This document shows, piece after piece, positions 54,192 to 63,763 of a DNA stretch of 64,000 nt (positions are counted from its first letter, which is position 1; each line of letters begins with the position of its first letter). The stretch lies in the NCBI GenBank assembly GCA_002704825.1, contig PAIY01000093.1, forward strand, positions 21,656 through 85,655, given 5' to 3'. Made by a program: the position numbers and the translations under genes. The DNA is from Phycisphaeraceae bacterium (GTDB lineage: Bacteria > Planctomycetota > Phycisphaerae > Phycisphaerales > Phycisphaeraceae). The notes under the pieces are model-generated. The model made no database searches, was not told the origin of the DNA, and saw nothing but the letters and a program-made list of their open reading frames with translations.

Positions 54192-56324
54192 TTAGAACAA
54201 CTTGCTGAAAAAGCCCAGTCGTGACACATCGTAGAACAACGTGATCAGGAAAATGCTGGCAATGAGTACCAAACCCACCACCATCGCAGCGGTCTGCACG
54301 CGGGCACTCACCGGCGAACCCTTGATCTTTTCGACAATCAGGAACACCATCAAACCGCCATCCACAATCGGGATCGGCAGGAAGTTGATCACCACCAGAT
54401 TCACACTGATGAGTCCAAGAAAGAACATCAGGTACGGCCAACCCTGACGGGCGATGCGGCGACCTTCATCCAGAATCCCCACCGGGCCACGCAGGTGTTT
54501 GGCCTGCACGGTGCCTTGGAAGAGGCGCGCGATGGTGATGTAGGTTTGGACCATGAACTGATGCGTTTTGGTGATCCCCAGGCCGATGGCTTCCATGGGA
54601 TCGTTGGCCTGCACGAGAATTTTCTGTTGACCAAACGCCAACTCCGAGCCGGTGATGAGTTCACTGGGCAGGGACCAATTGGCGTTGGCGATGAGTTCGA
54701 CGGACTGCTGATCAAGTGAAATCTTGCGGACAAAGGTGGGGTTGTCCTTGACGTTCATTTCATAACCGATGAAGACTTCAATCGGCCCGTTGGCTTGTTT
54801 GCAGAGTTTCTGCAGGCCGATCTGCAATTCCGCAAAGTTGTTGACGGGATTTTCATTCAGCGATTTGATGACCGAACCGGGCGTGAGTTTGAGTTCAGCC
54901 AAGGGTGAGTCGGGCAGCACGCGACTGATGACCGCGTGATCCACAGCAAGATCCATGGCGATACCGAGCATGCCGTTGCGGGGCTGGACGCTGTCCATGG
55001 CAATGATTTTGCCATCACGCAAGACCTTCATACTCAGCGCGCCATCCTGGCTCACTGAACCGTTTGCCGGGTTAACGATCTGGGGCACCTTGTCGATGCT
55101 GGGGTATTGCGTGGAGCCGAGGTTGGTGATGATGTCACCGGGTTGCAGGCCAAGTTCCGAAGCGACGGACTCTGCCATGACGCGCTGGATGCGTGTGGCT
55201 GGGATCATGCCCATGAGATTGGGGATGGGGTTCTCTTCGGTGAAGGTCAGACGCGGTGAGGCTTTGGCGTAGACATAAATGTGCTCTTTGTCATCCTTGG
55301 AAGCAAAGGCGACGGTGACCTGTTCCCCCATGGCATCGGTGACACCTTTTTCGAATTGGTCAAAGCGCGTGACCGGTTTGCCATCGACTGCGACGACGGA
55401 CATACCTGGCTTGACGCCAGCTTCAGCCAACAGTGGGGGCAGTGTTCCTTTTTTACCCGGTTCGAGCACTTCAAGTGACATGGGGGGCTGGATGCCGATG
55501 CTCAGTAGTTGCTGGCTTTGCTCGCTGACTTTGGGCGTCATGACATAGTGCAGCGGTGCATCTTCGCCATCACGTTCAATGGCCATATTCAATGCCGTAT
55601 CAGGATTGGCAAGGGCGACCTTGATCGCCACCTGCATCATGTCGGTGACGGGTTTATCGTCAATGCTGACGATGCGGTCACCTGGTTGTAAGCCTTTGTA
55701 CGCTGGATCATCCGGGTGTTCATTGGGATAAGACACGGCAGCGACACCCGCAGGATCAGTCTGCCCGACGATGGCAGGGGGAAACTCGACACCTGCCAGG
55801 AAAGCGATGACGAAAAACACCAGGCCGAAGATCAGGTTCATGACCACGCCAGCACTGATGACACAGGCGCGCGCCCAGACCGGTTTGCGGTTAAAGGACC
55901 GCGGGTCATCGCTCATCGCTGCAGGGTCCATGTCTTCCTGGCCGAGCATTTTCACGTAGCCACCCAGTGGCATCCAGTTGAGTCGATATTCCGTTTCACC
56001 GTAGCCAAGTTCGACGCGGGCTTCTTCGATTTGTGCATCAGTGACTTGCGCCTCGTCTTTGTCTTTATCACTGACATTGCGTTTTTGCAGGGCATGCTCG
56101 CGAAGTTTTTTGTCGTACTCTTTCTCCGTGGTCCCCACACGCCAACCCAACCCCTTGCGGAAGGTCAGCAGACTTTGCCCAAAGCCGATGGCAAACTGCG
56201 TGCACTTGATCCCCACCGCCTTGGCGACGAGGAAGTGACCCAGTTCATGGACAAAGATGATGAATCCGAAGCCAAGGATGATCGCCAGCGTCGGGCCGAA
56301 GTTGTCGAGGAGGGATGAAAGCAT
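54192..56324 (-). CDS. rseP: Site-2 zinc metalloprotease RseP, with long insertion
   Basis: A 710-residue membrane protease, longer than E. coli RseP (450). HELGH at 26-30 is the zinc site, and PIPIVDGG near 635 holds the third-ligand Asp. Between are several PDZ-like domains (for example GLQPGDRIVSIDDKPV) and an extra charged insert at about residues 65-125 (KEYDKKLREHALQKRN). It cleaves membrane-bound anti-sigma factors in envelope stress. It is the last gene of a dxr-side pair; a repeat separates it from dxr. Confidence 0.93.
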   Translation of the reverse strand: MLSSLLDNFGPTLAIILGFGFIIFVHELGHFLVAKAVGIKCTQFAIGFGQSLLTFRKGLGWRVGTTEKEYDKKLREHALQKRNVSDKDKDEAQVTDAQIEEARVELGYGETEYRLNWMPLGGYVKMLGQEDMDPAAMSDDPRSFNRKPVWARACVISAGVVMNLIFGLVFFVIAFLAGVEFPPAIVGQTDPAGVAAVSYPNEHPDDPAYKGLQPGDRIVSIDDKPVTDMMQVAIKVALANPDTALNMAIERDGEDAPLHYVMTPKVSEQSQQLLSIGIQPPMSLEVLEPGKKGTLPPLLAEAGVKPGMSVVAVDGKPVTRFDQFEKGVTDAMGEQVTVAFASKDDKEHIYVYAKASPRLTFTEENPIPNLMGMIPATRIQRVMAESVASELGLQPGDIITNLGSTQYPSIDKVPQIVNPANGSVSQDGALSMKVLRDGKIIAMDSVQPRNGMLGIAMDLAVDHAVISRVLPDSPLAELKLTPGSVIKSLNENPVNNFAELQIGLQKLCKQANGPIEVFIGYEMNVKDNPTFVRKISLDQQSVELIANANWSLPSELITGSELAFGQQKILVQANDPMEAIGLGITKTHQFMVQTYITIARLFQGTVQAKHLRGPVGILDEGRRIARQGWPYLMFFLGLISVNLVVINFLPIPIVDGGLMVFLIVEKIKGSPVSARVQTAAMVVGLVLIASIFLITLFYDVSRLGFFSKLF

Positions 56325-56336
56325 CGTGTTGTTGAG

Positions 56337-56520
56337 ATTTCGGATTTCGGATTTCGAATTTCGGATTGTCGCAAGCGTTATTCAGTCATTCCCTTGCAGG
56401 CGGGAATCCATGTCTTGTCGTGTGCAACAGCCTATGTGTGATTTCCAATGGTCGTTGGAATGTGTCAGGCTTACTGCATCGCTTGCGCAAATCCGAAATT
56501 CGAAATCCAAAATCCGAAAT
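56337..56520. repeat. Inverted repeat around a GTCATTCCC-type motif
   Basis: Arms 56337-56368 and 56489-56520 (30 of 32 match, unit ATTTCGGATTTCG) continue inward (GCGCAAGCG on both sides). They enclose GTCATTCCCTTGCAGGCGGG at 56385, the core seen at 9.27 and 37.09 kb. Confidence 0.8.
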
Positions 56521-56530
56521 CAAATGTCCT

Positions 56531-57727
56531 TTACATCAAAACTGTCTTTTTCACAGTGTTATTCACATAGTCTCTGGCTTGTCGGTCTGCTTCCAGAGCA
56601 GTCTCCAGGCAATCCACGGGGCGGGCGGGTATCGCGCTGAGCGCTTGGGCTACCAGGTCGGTAATCTGGCCGAAGCGAATCTTCTCTTTGAGAAACGCAT
56701 CGACGGCAGCTTCGTTGGCAGCATTGAAAATCGCGCCCGCGGTCCCGCCAGCATCGATCACTTCATACGCCAGTTTCAACGCACCAAATCGATCATGATC
56801 CGGTGGCTGGAACGTCAGACCGGACAACTCCGTCCAATCCATATACCGGCTACACCCCTCTAGGCGTTGCGGGTAAGTCAAAGCATATTGAATCGGCGTG
56901 CGCATGTCCGGCGGCCCGAGTTGGGCGAGAATGCTGTTATCCGCAAACTCAACGAAGCTGTGGACCACGGATTGCGGGTGAATGATCACATCAATCTTGT
57001 CCGATGGTAAATCAAACAGCCAATGGGCCTCAATAATTTCAAGCGCCTTGTTCATCATCGATGCTGAGTCGATGGTGATCTTGGGGCCCATGTCCCATGT
57101 CGGGTGATTGAGCGCTTCGGCAACGGTTGCGTTTTGAATCTGCTCTTTGGTTGCTTCTCGGAATGGACCACCGGATGCGGTGAGAACAATGCGCTTGATG
57201 GCTTGACCCTGCTGACCATCCAGACATTGGAAGATGGCAGAATGTTCACTGTCAACGGGGATGAGCTTGGCGTTATGCTCACGGATGGCAGGCGTCACAA
57301 TCGAGCCTGCAGCGACCAACGTTTCCTTGTTGGCAAGACCGATGGTCATCCCACGTCTGGCTGCACACATCGTTGCAGGAAGTCCGGCAGAACCCACCAC
57401 GGCAGCAACCAACTCCTGGGCTTCGACTGCTTGAACCAATTCCAACGCGGACTGTTCACCAGCAAAAACCGTCACACCCGGCAGTGCTTCTTTGAGTTGC
57501 GAAGCAAGACCGGCATCGGCGATGGCGACGTGTTTGACGTCAAATTCGCGAGCCTGCTTGATGAGTAAATCGACATTGCGGCCGGCAGCGAGTCCGACGA
57601 CTTCCAACGCATGGCTGGTACCCTTGAGGTGACCGACCACATCGAGCGTGTTCGTGCCGATGCTGCCCGTGGAACCGAGCACGATCAGTTTGCGTGGCGC
57701 GTTGGGTTGTTTGTCGTTTGGACTCAT
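56531..57727 (-). CDS. dxr: 1-deoxy-D-xylulose 5-phosphate reductoisomerase
   Basis: A 398-residue protein, full length. GSTGSIGTNTLDV is the NADPH site, and VDSEHSAIFQCL, TASGGPFR and MGPKITIDSASMMNKALEIIEAHWLF are the conserved DXP- and metal-binding blocks. It makes MEP, the first committed step of isoprenoid synthesis (also related to vitamin B6 via DXP). It lies 43 bases downstream of the RNase E/G gene and is cotranscribed with it. Confidence 0.97.
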   Translation of the reverse strand: MSPNDKQPNAPRKLIVLGSTGSIGTNTLDVVGHLKGTSHALEVVGLAAGRNVDLLIKQAREFDVKHVAIADAGLASQLKEALPGVTVFAGEQSALELVQAVEAQELVAAVVGSAGLPATMCAARRGMTIGLANKETLVAAGSIVTPAIREHNAKLIPVDSEHSAIFQCLDGQQGQAIKRIVLTASGGPFREATKEQIQNATVAEALNHPTWDMGPKITIDSASMMNKALEIIEAHWLFDLPSDKIDVIIHPQSVVHSFVEFADNSILAQLGPPDMRTPIQYALTYPQRLEGCSRYMDWTELSGLTFQPPDHDRFGALKLAYEVIDAGGTAGAIFNAANEAAVDAFLKEKIRFGQITDLVAQALSAIPARPVDCLETALEADRQARDYVNNTVKKTVLM

Positions 57728-57770
57728 ACCTGCTTCGTACCTGTGTAAACCTCTAAATCAATCAAGCCAA

Positions 57771-60446
57771 TCACGCATCCGCTGCAGGCGTTGCCGACGC
57801 ATCGGACTTGGCCTCTGTCTTGGTGCCATCGGTTGTGTCCGCTGCCTTGCGGGTTGCTGACTTCTTGCGACGACGGTTGGTATAACCGCGGCTTGTCGGT
57901 TTCTCGTCGGACTTGGCTGCCTGTTTTTCAGGCGTGTTGTCCGATGGGGCATTGTCGTCGGTTTGGGCTTTGGATGCGACCTTTTTCGTCGATTTTTTAC
58001 GCGTGGTCTTCTTGCGTGTGGTCTTCTTCCGCGTCACCTTTTTCTTGGGCGCGTCGTCGGACTTCTCGGCGGTTTGGGTTTTAGGCAGCGAATCACTGGG
58101 CGCTTGGGACGTTGAAGTCTCGGGCTTGGGGGACTCGGATTGAGTCGATACAGGTTTATCCTGCTTCACCGGCTCGGACTTGGATTCAGACGAAGCCTGC
58201 GGCTTGGGATCCGGTTTGGATTCAGGCTTGGGCTGGGGTTTGTCCTGGGCTTGATGGCGATCCTGCTCCCGATCCTGCTGACGTGGTTGGTTGTTGTTTG
58301 AGCGGTTGGGTTGATCATGACGCGGGCGGTCTCGGTCACGGTCACCGGCATCGTTGCCTGACTTGGCTTCCTGTGGCTGCCTGTCATTGCCTGCGTTGGC
58401 AATGTCCTGTTGTTGGTCACGATCACGATTGCCACGACCGCGTCCGCGGCGACGGCGACGGCGTTTGCGTGATGCTCCGCCATTCTCCGAATTGCCATCC
58501 TTCTCAGATTCGCCTTCGGCTTTGGGTTGATCGTCGGACTTGGCCTGTGTGTTTTGCTTGGCCGAGTCGTCCTGCCTGGCATCATCTTTGGATTTATTTT
58601 GTTCCTGAGATGATTGATCGGTGTTGGTGTCAGCAATCGGATTCTCGCCACGATCACGATTCTTATTGCGACGACGACCGCCTCGACGGCGACGACGCTT
58701 GCGCCCTGAGTCTTCGGATTTATCCTGTTGCTCATCAGACCTGGTGTCGGTTTCCTCAGCATCAAGATCAACCGACAGATGCGAATCACCTTCGAGTTCT
58801 TCCTCTTGTGGTTCGACGTGTTCGATCTGATCATCAGCATCATCGAGCAGTTCGTCGGGGAGTGCTTCGTTGCTCTTGAGCTGAATCAGTTCGAGGTTGT
58901 CCGTCGACTGCTTTTGTGAATCAACGTTAACCACGCCACCACGATCGTCGTAGGCGATGATGTCCACTTCGTCGATTTTCGTCTTGCCATGCACGCGGAC
59001 GAGAACGGTGGCATTGTGCTTTTGTTCCAGCAAAACAAGGTGTTTTCGCTTCTTGTTAAGCAGTTGGAAAGCCACGTCGGGACTGATAGCCAGTTCCACG
59101 CGGACCACTTCAGGGCGGTGAATCACCAAGGCCAATCGACGCATGACATGCAGCACGACGGACTCGGGATTTTTGATCACGCCATCACCATCGCAGTGTG
59201 CACAGGTGGCAAAGAGCGCGGAGTTAAGCGATGGACGCATACGCTGGCGCGTGAGTGCGAGAATGCCAAACTGATTGATCGAAAGGACCTTGGTCTTTGC
59301 ACGGTCTTTCTTGAGATTCTCACGGAAGCGCGATTCAATTGTGCGACGTTTTTTAGGGTCACGCATGTCAATGAAGTCGCAGACCACCACGCCACCCATG
59401 TCGCGTAGACGCAGTTGACGACAGATTTCGTCGACCGCTTCCTGGTTGGTTTTGTAAGCAGTGGTTTCCGCGTCTTTGTTGTTACGCATGCGCCCGGAGT
59501 TCACGTCGATGGCAACGAGGGCTTCGGTCTGATCAATCACGAGACTACCGCCACCGGGCATGGGCACAGTGCGGGCGTGAATGGTGTCGATCTGTTTTTC
59601 AATGCCAAAGCGATGGAAGATCGGCGTGGGTTCGTTGTAGACAAACACCTTGGAGCCGGCACGCGGGTTGATGATGCTCAAAAAGTCGCTGGCACGTTTG
59701 GCGGCAATGGGATGATCAATCACCACGCGGTCAATGTCCGTGGAGAACAGATCGCGGAGTGTGCGAATGATCAGGTCACTTTCGACATACAACTCGCCGA
59801 CTTTGACCTGCTTGCGGCGTTTCTCAATCATCTTCCAGAGACGGGTGAGATAAGCCAGGTCACGCTTGAGTTCAGTTTTGTTTCGCCCCATGCCTGCGGT
59901 GCGAACGATAAAACCGAAACCTTCGGGCGGATCGAGTTCATCGAGAATTTTACGGACTTCACGGCGGGCATCGTCATCTTCGACTTTGCGGGAGACCCCC
60001 AGCCGCTGCATGTCCGGCATCATCACCAGGTATCGACCGGGAATCGAGAGATAGCTGGTGAGGGTGGGGCCTTTGGTGCCGATGCCTTCTTTGAGAACCT
60101 GAACGAGAATTTCCTGCCCGCGTTTGAGACAGTTCTGAATCAGGGGGCGGTCACGGTGGGGCGTTTTCTTGCCAACGCGTTCGAATTCTTCTTTGGCTGA
60201 GCCGGGGAAGAACTTGGGATGCAGGTCGGTGATATGCAGAAAGCCGTTGCGTTCTGCGCCGAAGTCCACGAAGGCAGCCTGGATGGCCGGTTCGACGTTG
60301 GTGATGCGACCTTTGTAGATGTTGCCAACGTGTGATTCGACGCTGGCTCTTTCGTGATAAAGTTCTTCGAGCTTACCATCTTCATTGATGGCGATACGAC
60401 ATTCCTCGCCGGGAATGTAGTTGATCAACATTTGACGTTGCGACAT
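57771..60446 (-). CDS. rne: Ribonuclease E/G, long basic C-terminal tail
   Basis: An 891-residue protein. Residues 1-110 carry the S1 RNA-binding domain (GNIYKGRITNVEPAIQAAFVDFG), about 270-400 the DNase-I-like catalytic domain with DVNSGRMR and VVVCDFIDMRDPKKR, and CATCAHCDGDGVI (near 425) the Zn-link Cys pair. Residues 540-891 are disordered, with arginine clusters (RKRRRRRGGRRRNK; RKRRRRRRGRGRG) and a lysine repeat (KKKVTRKKTTRKKTTRKKST). The tail probably recruits RNA and degradosome partners. Rne versus Rng is not resolved. Confidence 0.94.
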   Translation of the reverse strand: MSQRQMLINYIPGEECRIAINEDGKLEELYHERASVESHVGNIYKGRITNVEPAIQAAFVDFGAERNGFLHITDLHPKFFPGSAKEEFERVGKKTPHRDRPLIQNCLKRGQEILVQVLKEGIGTKGPTLTSYLSIPGRYLVMMPDMQRLGVSRKVEDDDARREVRKILDELDPPEGFGFIVRTAGMGRNKTELKRDLAYLTRLWKMIEKRRKQVKVGELYVESDLIIRTLRDLFSTDIDRVVIDHPIAAKRASDFLSIINPRAGSKVFVYNEPTPIFHRFGIEKQIDTIHARTVPMPGGGSLVIDQTEALVAIDVNSGRMRNNKDAETTAYKTNQEAVDEICRQLRLRDMGGVVVCDFIDMRDPKKRRTIESRFRENLKKDRAKTKVLSINQFGILALTRQRMRPSLNSALFATCAHCDGDGVIKNPESVVLHVMRRLALVIHRPEVVRVELAISPDVAFQLLNKKRKHLVLLEQKHNATVLVRVHGKTKIDEVDIIAYDDRGGVVNVDSQKQSTDNLELIQLKSNEALPDELLDDADDQIEHVEPQEEELEGDSHLSVDLDAEETDTRSDEQQDKSEDSGRKRRRRRGGRRRNKNRDRGENPIADTNTDQSSQEQNKSKDDARQDDSAKQNTQAKSDDQPKAEGESEKDGNSENGGASRKRRRRRRGRGRGNRDRDQQQDIANAGNDRQPQEAKSGNDAGDRDRDRPRHDQPNRSNNNQPRQQDREQDRHQAQDKPQPKPESKPDPKPQASSESKSEPVKQDKPVSTQSESPKPETSTSQAPSDSLPKTQTAEKSDDAPKKKVTRKKTTRKKTTRKKSTKKVASKAQTDDNAPSDNTPEKQAAKSDEKPTSRGYTNRRRKKSATRKAADTTDGTKTEAKSDASATPAADA

Positions 60447-61004
60447 GACATGTGCTTCTTGTGATTGGGGCGGTAGGCAGCGGTTGATGTTCTGACAGGG
60501 GCGCAGTCACGTTGATCGTGTTGCTCAATGGTTCACAGCAGAGATCCGCATTGGATAGGGCGGGAGCTGTGTCAAAAGATGGGGTTGTCAGGTCAGTCAT
60601 GCTGGCCAATTGCCGGTTGTTTTGTGCATGGGTTTGGGCCTACATCGCGGGAAGGTGGTCGCGTTCAGCTGGACTCATGCGGACAGTTTATTGTTGTTTC
60701 GTTTCTCCAGCTCTTCCATAAGCTGAGTTTTAAATTGGTTTTATCGTTTGCCTGAAGGTCGATGCCCAGATGTCTTCCAGACGGCGTTCAGTCAGTCGTA
60801 AATTCGGCAATCTCAAGGGTTTACCACCCAGGGTGCTGCGAAGTTGCACGATTAACTGGCCATCGGATCAAGACTGCGAGCAATAATGCAGACTCAGACC
60901 ACTGGTCACTGTACCCGGTTCCTTCCAGTATTCGACCGTTGCATAAGGATACTTGAGATCAAGGGGATTGTCACGCGAAGAAGTCTGAGAAAGCATAGGT
61001 TTGG
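60447..61004. other. Region without confident gene
   Basis: 558 bases. A 42-codon minus-strand frame (60996-60868, beginning MLSQTSSRDNPLDLK) could be a short downstream partner of the membrane gene at 61005, but I recognise no family. No RNA or repeat of the known families. Confidence 0.4.
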
Positions 61005-61217
61005 TCAACGCGGTGATGGGGGAGGTGTTTTTTTGCGATTGTTCGCGTGAGTCCGTTTGTATGTGGCAATGGCAAAGACGGCCCAGCCGATCTCGAAACA
61101 TGCCAGTTGCAAAACGACGATCCCAAGCCAGTGTCGGTTAAGCGCAGCAGGCAGAAAAATGATCAGCAGGGACATGCCCATGAGCAGGCAAAATCCGATG
61201 GTGAATTTCTCCATCAT
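61005..61217 (-). CDS. Small two-helix membrane protein
   Basis: A 70-residue protein with two hydrophobic segments (about 5-24 and 31-50) and a basic tail (KRTHANNRKK). Its ATG overlaps the true stop of the frameshifted glycosyl hydrolase (ATGA), so they were coupled genes. Not recognised as a family. Confidence 0.6.
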   Translation of the reverse strand: MMEKFTIGFCLLMGMSLLIIFLPAALNRHWLGIVVLQLACFEIGWAVFAIATYKRTHANNRKKTPPPSPR

Positions 61218-62423
61218 GGACCTGACTGACCAATGGTTTTGATCTGGTGTGCGTATTGCTCAAATGTCGCATGTTTACCCGAAAACAGATCTTCTTCAAA
61301 CGCCCAGACGATCGCTTGGACGCCAAAGGCTTTGGCACGCTCAAAACTCAGTTGCATGTCGGAGAGATTGCCACGGCCGGTGTTCTCCGCCCAGACGCGC
61401 AGCTTCAGCGGGTTGGTTTTGGCTGCGTGGGACAGGTAGTGAATGGGGGACCAGCTTGCGGGATTGGGGCTGGTGTCATCGCAGAATTGTGCGGGGGTGT
61501 CCAGCCATGTGCCGTAGACGATGTAGCCCGGATCGGTGACGCCATGGGATGTATCGGGCGAAGTCGAAACCGCGTTGGATTTCAGTGCGACCGTTGTCTG
61601 CCAGGTCGGATTGGATCAACTGCTCGAGTTCGCCGTCACGCACACCCCACGAGCCCATCATCATGGGGATATTGCCTGCGTAGTGTTTGCGGGTCTGGGT
61701 GATTTGCCAATCGTGATAATCCTTGAGTGCATTGAGATACCAGTTGACAAATCGTCTGGCATGGTTGTGGTTATCACTGGGTTGGCCGGGGTGCCAACCT
61801 GGAACCGGGCAAGGCGTCAGAGATGGGGGAAGACCTTCGATTTTGCCTTGTGCAATGGGGTCAAACGCCCAATAGCAGTTCTTTTTGCCAAGGTGATCGG
61901 GGTGTGGGTAATTCAGTTCGCCATAGAGTCCCCAGCCTAATCGAAATGCATGGAAGTCATTGCCAAAGAGTTTGAACAGGTTGGCAAGGTGTGTTGCCTG
62001 GACAGTTCGGATGTGTTGATTGAAGACTGCGTTTAAGCCGTTGCTGCCGGGGTTGCCTGTGGGGTCAAAAGCGTCACTGTATTGGTTGACGTACATGGCA
62101 TGTGGCAGTTGACGGACCCATTTCGGCGGGTACTGCATGCCCGGGTCGAGACTGATTTTCATCCCTGCATCTCGGAATGTTTGAAGATCAGATTTGACCT
62201 TGGCGATGTAGGCAGAATCCAACTGGTTTTGCTTGGGTTCGAGTCGGTCCCAGTAGATCACGTAGGTGGCGATCGTGATCTTGTTTTCGACCATCTTCAA
62301 GGCACGATCCGGCGAACTGTCAACGGTCCCAAACAGCGAAGGCTCATCGGCAAGTGATGACAGTGGGGCGAACGTTGTCAACAGCGAGGCGACAAGCAAT
62401 TTCAAAGCATGCTGTTTTAGCAT
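61214..62423 (-). pseudogene. Glycoside hydrolase-like secreted protein, interrupted by a frameshift
   Basis: The first 315-residue frame has a signal peptide (1-25), WDRLEPKQNQL and GWGLYGELNYPHPDHL, as in TIM-barrel beta-galactosidase/beta-amylase-type enzymes. It ends abruptly in a low-complexity stretch (RYIPWRHRSGLHRLRH). The next frame continues with sequence in the same style: DTSHGVTDPGYIVYGTWLDT to VWAFEEDLFSGKHATF, with no stop codon until 61214. The total length of 1210 bases (3n+1) and a GGG run at 61556-61558 are consistent with one extra base. Either a real frameshift or a sequencing error. Confidence 0.75.
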
Positions 62424-62515
62424 CGTGAGTGATCCAGTGTGCAGATTTGACCGTCATGTGATTTGAGAACAGATAATAACACATATCGCGTTGACGGTGA
62501 TTGATACACGAACCA

Positions 62516-62773
62516 TCACAGGTCTTGAGTCAGAGAGTCCTTGTACATCTGGGCACCGCGACTGATGAGGGTGCGCATTCTCAGGAGTTCGCTGGCGGTC
62601 AATTCAATCCGCACAGCACCGAGTACTAATTCAAACCGCTGGCTGGCACCACATTCACAATCATCACATTCATCGCTGGCAGTGGGCATCTGGATGAGTT
62701 TCATGGTCATGCTGCCTTGCTTGGGCTGACGTTTACGGGGTCGGTTGCCCCAGAATTGGCGGTCGCTGTTCAT
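62516..62773 (-). CDS. Small hypothetical protein with CDDCECG motif
   Basis: An 85-residue protein. The middle has a Cys-rich CDDCECG motif, and the C-terminal part a helix-rich RIELTASELLRMRTLISR. AAGGAG precedes ATG by 10 bases. Divergent from flavodoxin and sharing its Fur-like control region, so possibly iron-related. No family recognised. Confidence 0.6.
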   Translation of the reverse strand: MNSDRQFWGNRPRKRQPKQGSMTMKLIQMPTASDECDDCECGASQRFELVLGAVRIELTASELLRMRTLISRGAQMYKDSLTQDL

Positions 62774-62863
62774 ATCCGGTTACTCCTTGATCTTTTTTTT
62801 ACATCTTCGTACTACAGCGTCTTGACATCGCGCGTGGTATGGTCGTATTGTATGTAAAAGTAA

Positions 62864-62886
62864 TTGAGATTCAATATCAATCTCAA
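62864..62886. promoter_or_regulatory. Fur-box-like palindrome
   Basis: TTGAGATT (62864-62871) and AATCTCAA (62879-62886) form a perfect 8-bp inverted repeat with 7-nt spacer, about 38-60 bases upstream of the flavodoxin ATG and on the divergent side of the Cys-motif gene. TTGACA at 62822 with TATTGT 18 bases on could be the flavodoxin promoter. Confidence 0.6.
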
Positions 62887-62923
62887 AAAGAAAGCAATTT
62901 TGATCTAGCATTGGAGTTCAATC

Positions 62924-63451
62924 ATGCGCGCAATCCTTGTTTATGGCAGTGTGACCACCAAGACCGAAACCGTCGCCAACTTGATTAAGGACGAGTTGGG
63001 GGACAAGCTTGAAAAGGTCGTTGAAGTGTCGGAGATCCAGCCGGAGGATGTGAAGGAATATGATTTGTTGATCGCGGGCATCCCGACCTGGGACGTGGGG
63101 GAACTGGAGTATGCCTGGCAGGATTTCTACGACAACATGGATGGCGTGGATTTTTCCAAACTCCGTATTGCCATTTTCGGCCTTGGCGATCAGGATGCCT
63201 ACGCGGATACCTATCTGGACGCGATGGGCATTCTCTATGACAAGTTCATCCAATGCGGTGCCAAGGGTGGGATTGGCTTCGTTTCCACTGAAAGTCACAC
63301 CTACGACGAGTCCAAAGCGCAGCGTGGCGAACAGTTCTGCGGATTGGCGTTGGATGAAGATAATCAATCCCACATGACTGAAGAACGTGTGAGTGAATGG
63401 TGTGAACAGCTCATCAAAGAGGTTTGGCAATCCGACGAGGCAGTTGCCTGA
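62924..63451 (+). CDS. fldA: Long-chain flavodoxin
   Basis: A 175-residue FMN-binding protein, the length of long-chain flavodoxins. YGSVTTKTETVANLI is the phosphate loop; IPTWDVGEL and FGLGDQDAYADTYLDAMG are the FMN-stacking and 60/90-loop regions. It replaces ferredoxin when iron is low. The palindrome upstream supports iron control. GGAG lies 7 bases before ATG. Confidence 0.94.
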   Translation: MRAILVYGSVTTKTETVANLIKDELGDKLEKVVEVSEIQPEDVKEYDLLIAGIPTWDVGELEYAWQDFYDNMDGVDFSKLRIAIFGLGDQDAYADTYLDAMGILYDKFIQCGAKGGIGFVSTESHTYDESKAQRGEQFCGLALDEDNQSHMTEERVSEWCEQLIKEVWQSDEAVA

Positions 63452-63692
63452 AACAGTCAGAGATCGAAAGTGGCAAGGTTGCCGGATAACCGCTTGATAC
63501 GATTGGAGAAGGCCTAACTGTTTTTCGGTGATCGGATTACAATTTTGTCGGATGCCAGCGAATTTGAAATTTAGTCGAAATTCGATTCAGAATTCTGTTT
63601 GTTGGTTCGATAGTGCTTTATAGCGTCTTTGCACATGACAAAATCATTGACACCCAGGGGGTTTTATTTTAACCTTATGTGTAGGGAAGAGT

Positions 63693-63763
63693 GCAAGTAA
63701 AAGCAGAATTGGCAAATTCTGCGGGGTTTGATCCCACCCTGATTCCTCTGGGGGGTAGCTTGC
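63693..63763 (+). ncRNA. Possible multi-branched structured RNA leader
   Basis: GCAAG (63693-63697) pairs with CTTGC (63759-63763) and encloses three hairpins: GCAGAATT/AATTCTGC (63703-63722), GGGG/CCC (63723-63735) and ACCC/GGGT (63736-63756). The set is cloverleaf-like and lies in a 549-base gene-free region (63452-64000) before the window's end. No known riboswitch class is recognised. Confidence 0.3.

Noticed and set aside
60868..60996. 42-codon frame after the small membrane protein
   Set aside because: Too short and without family signal or ribosome-binding site to claim as a gene.
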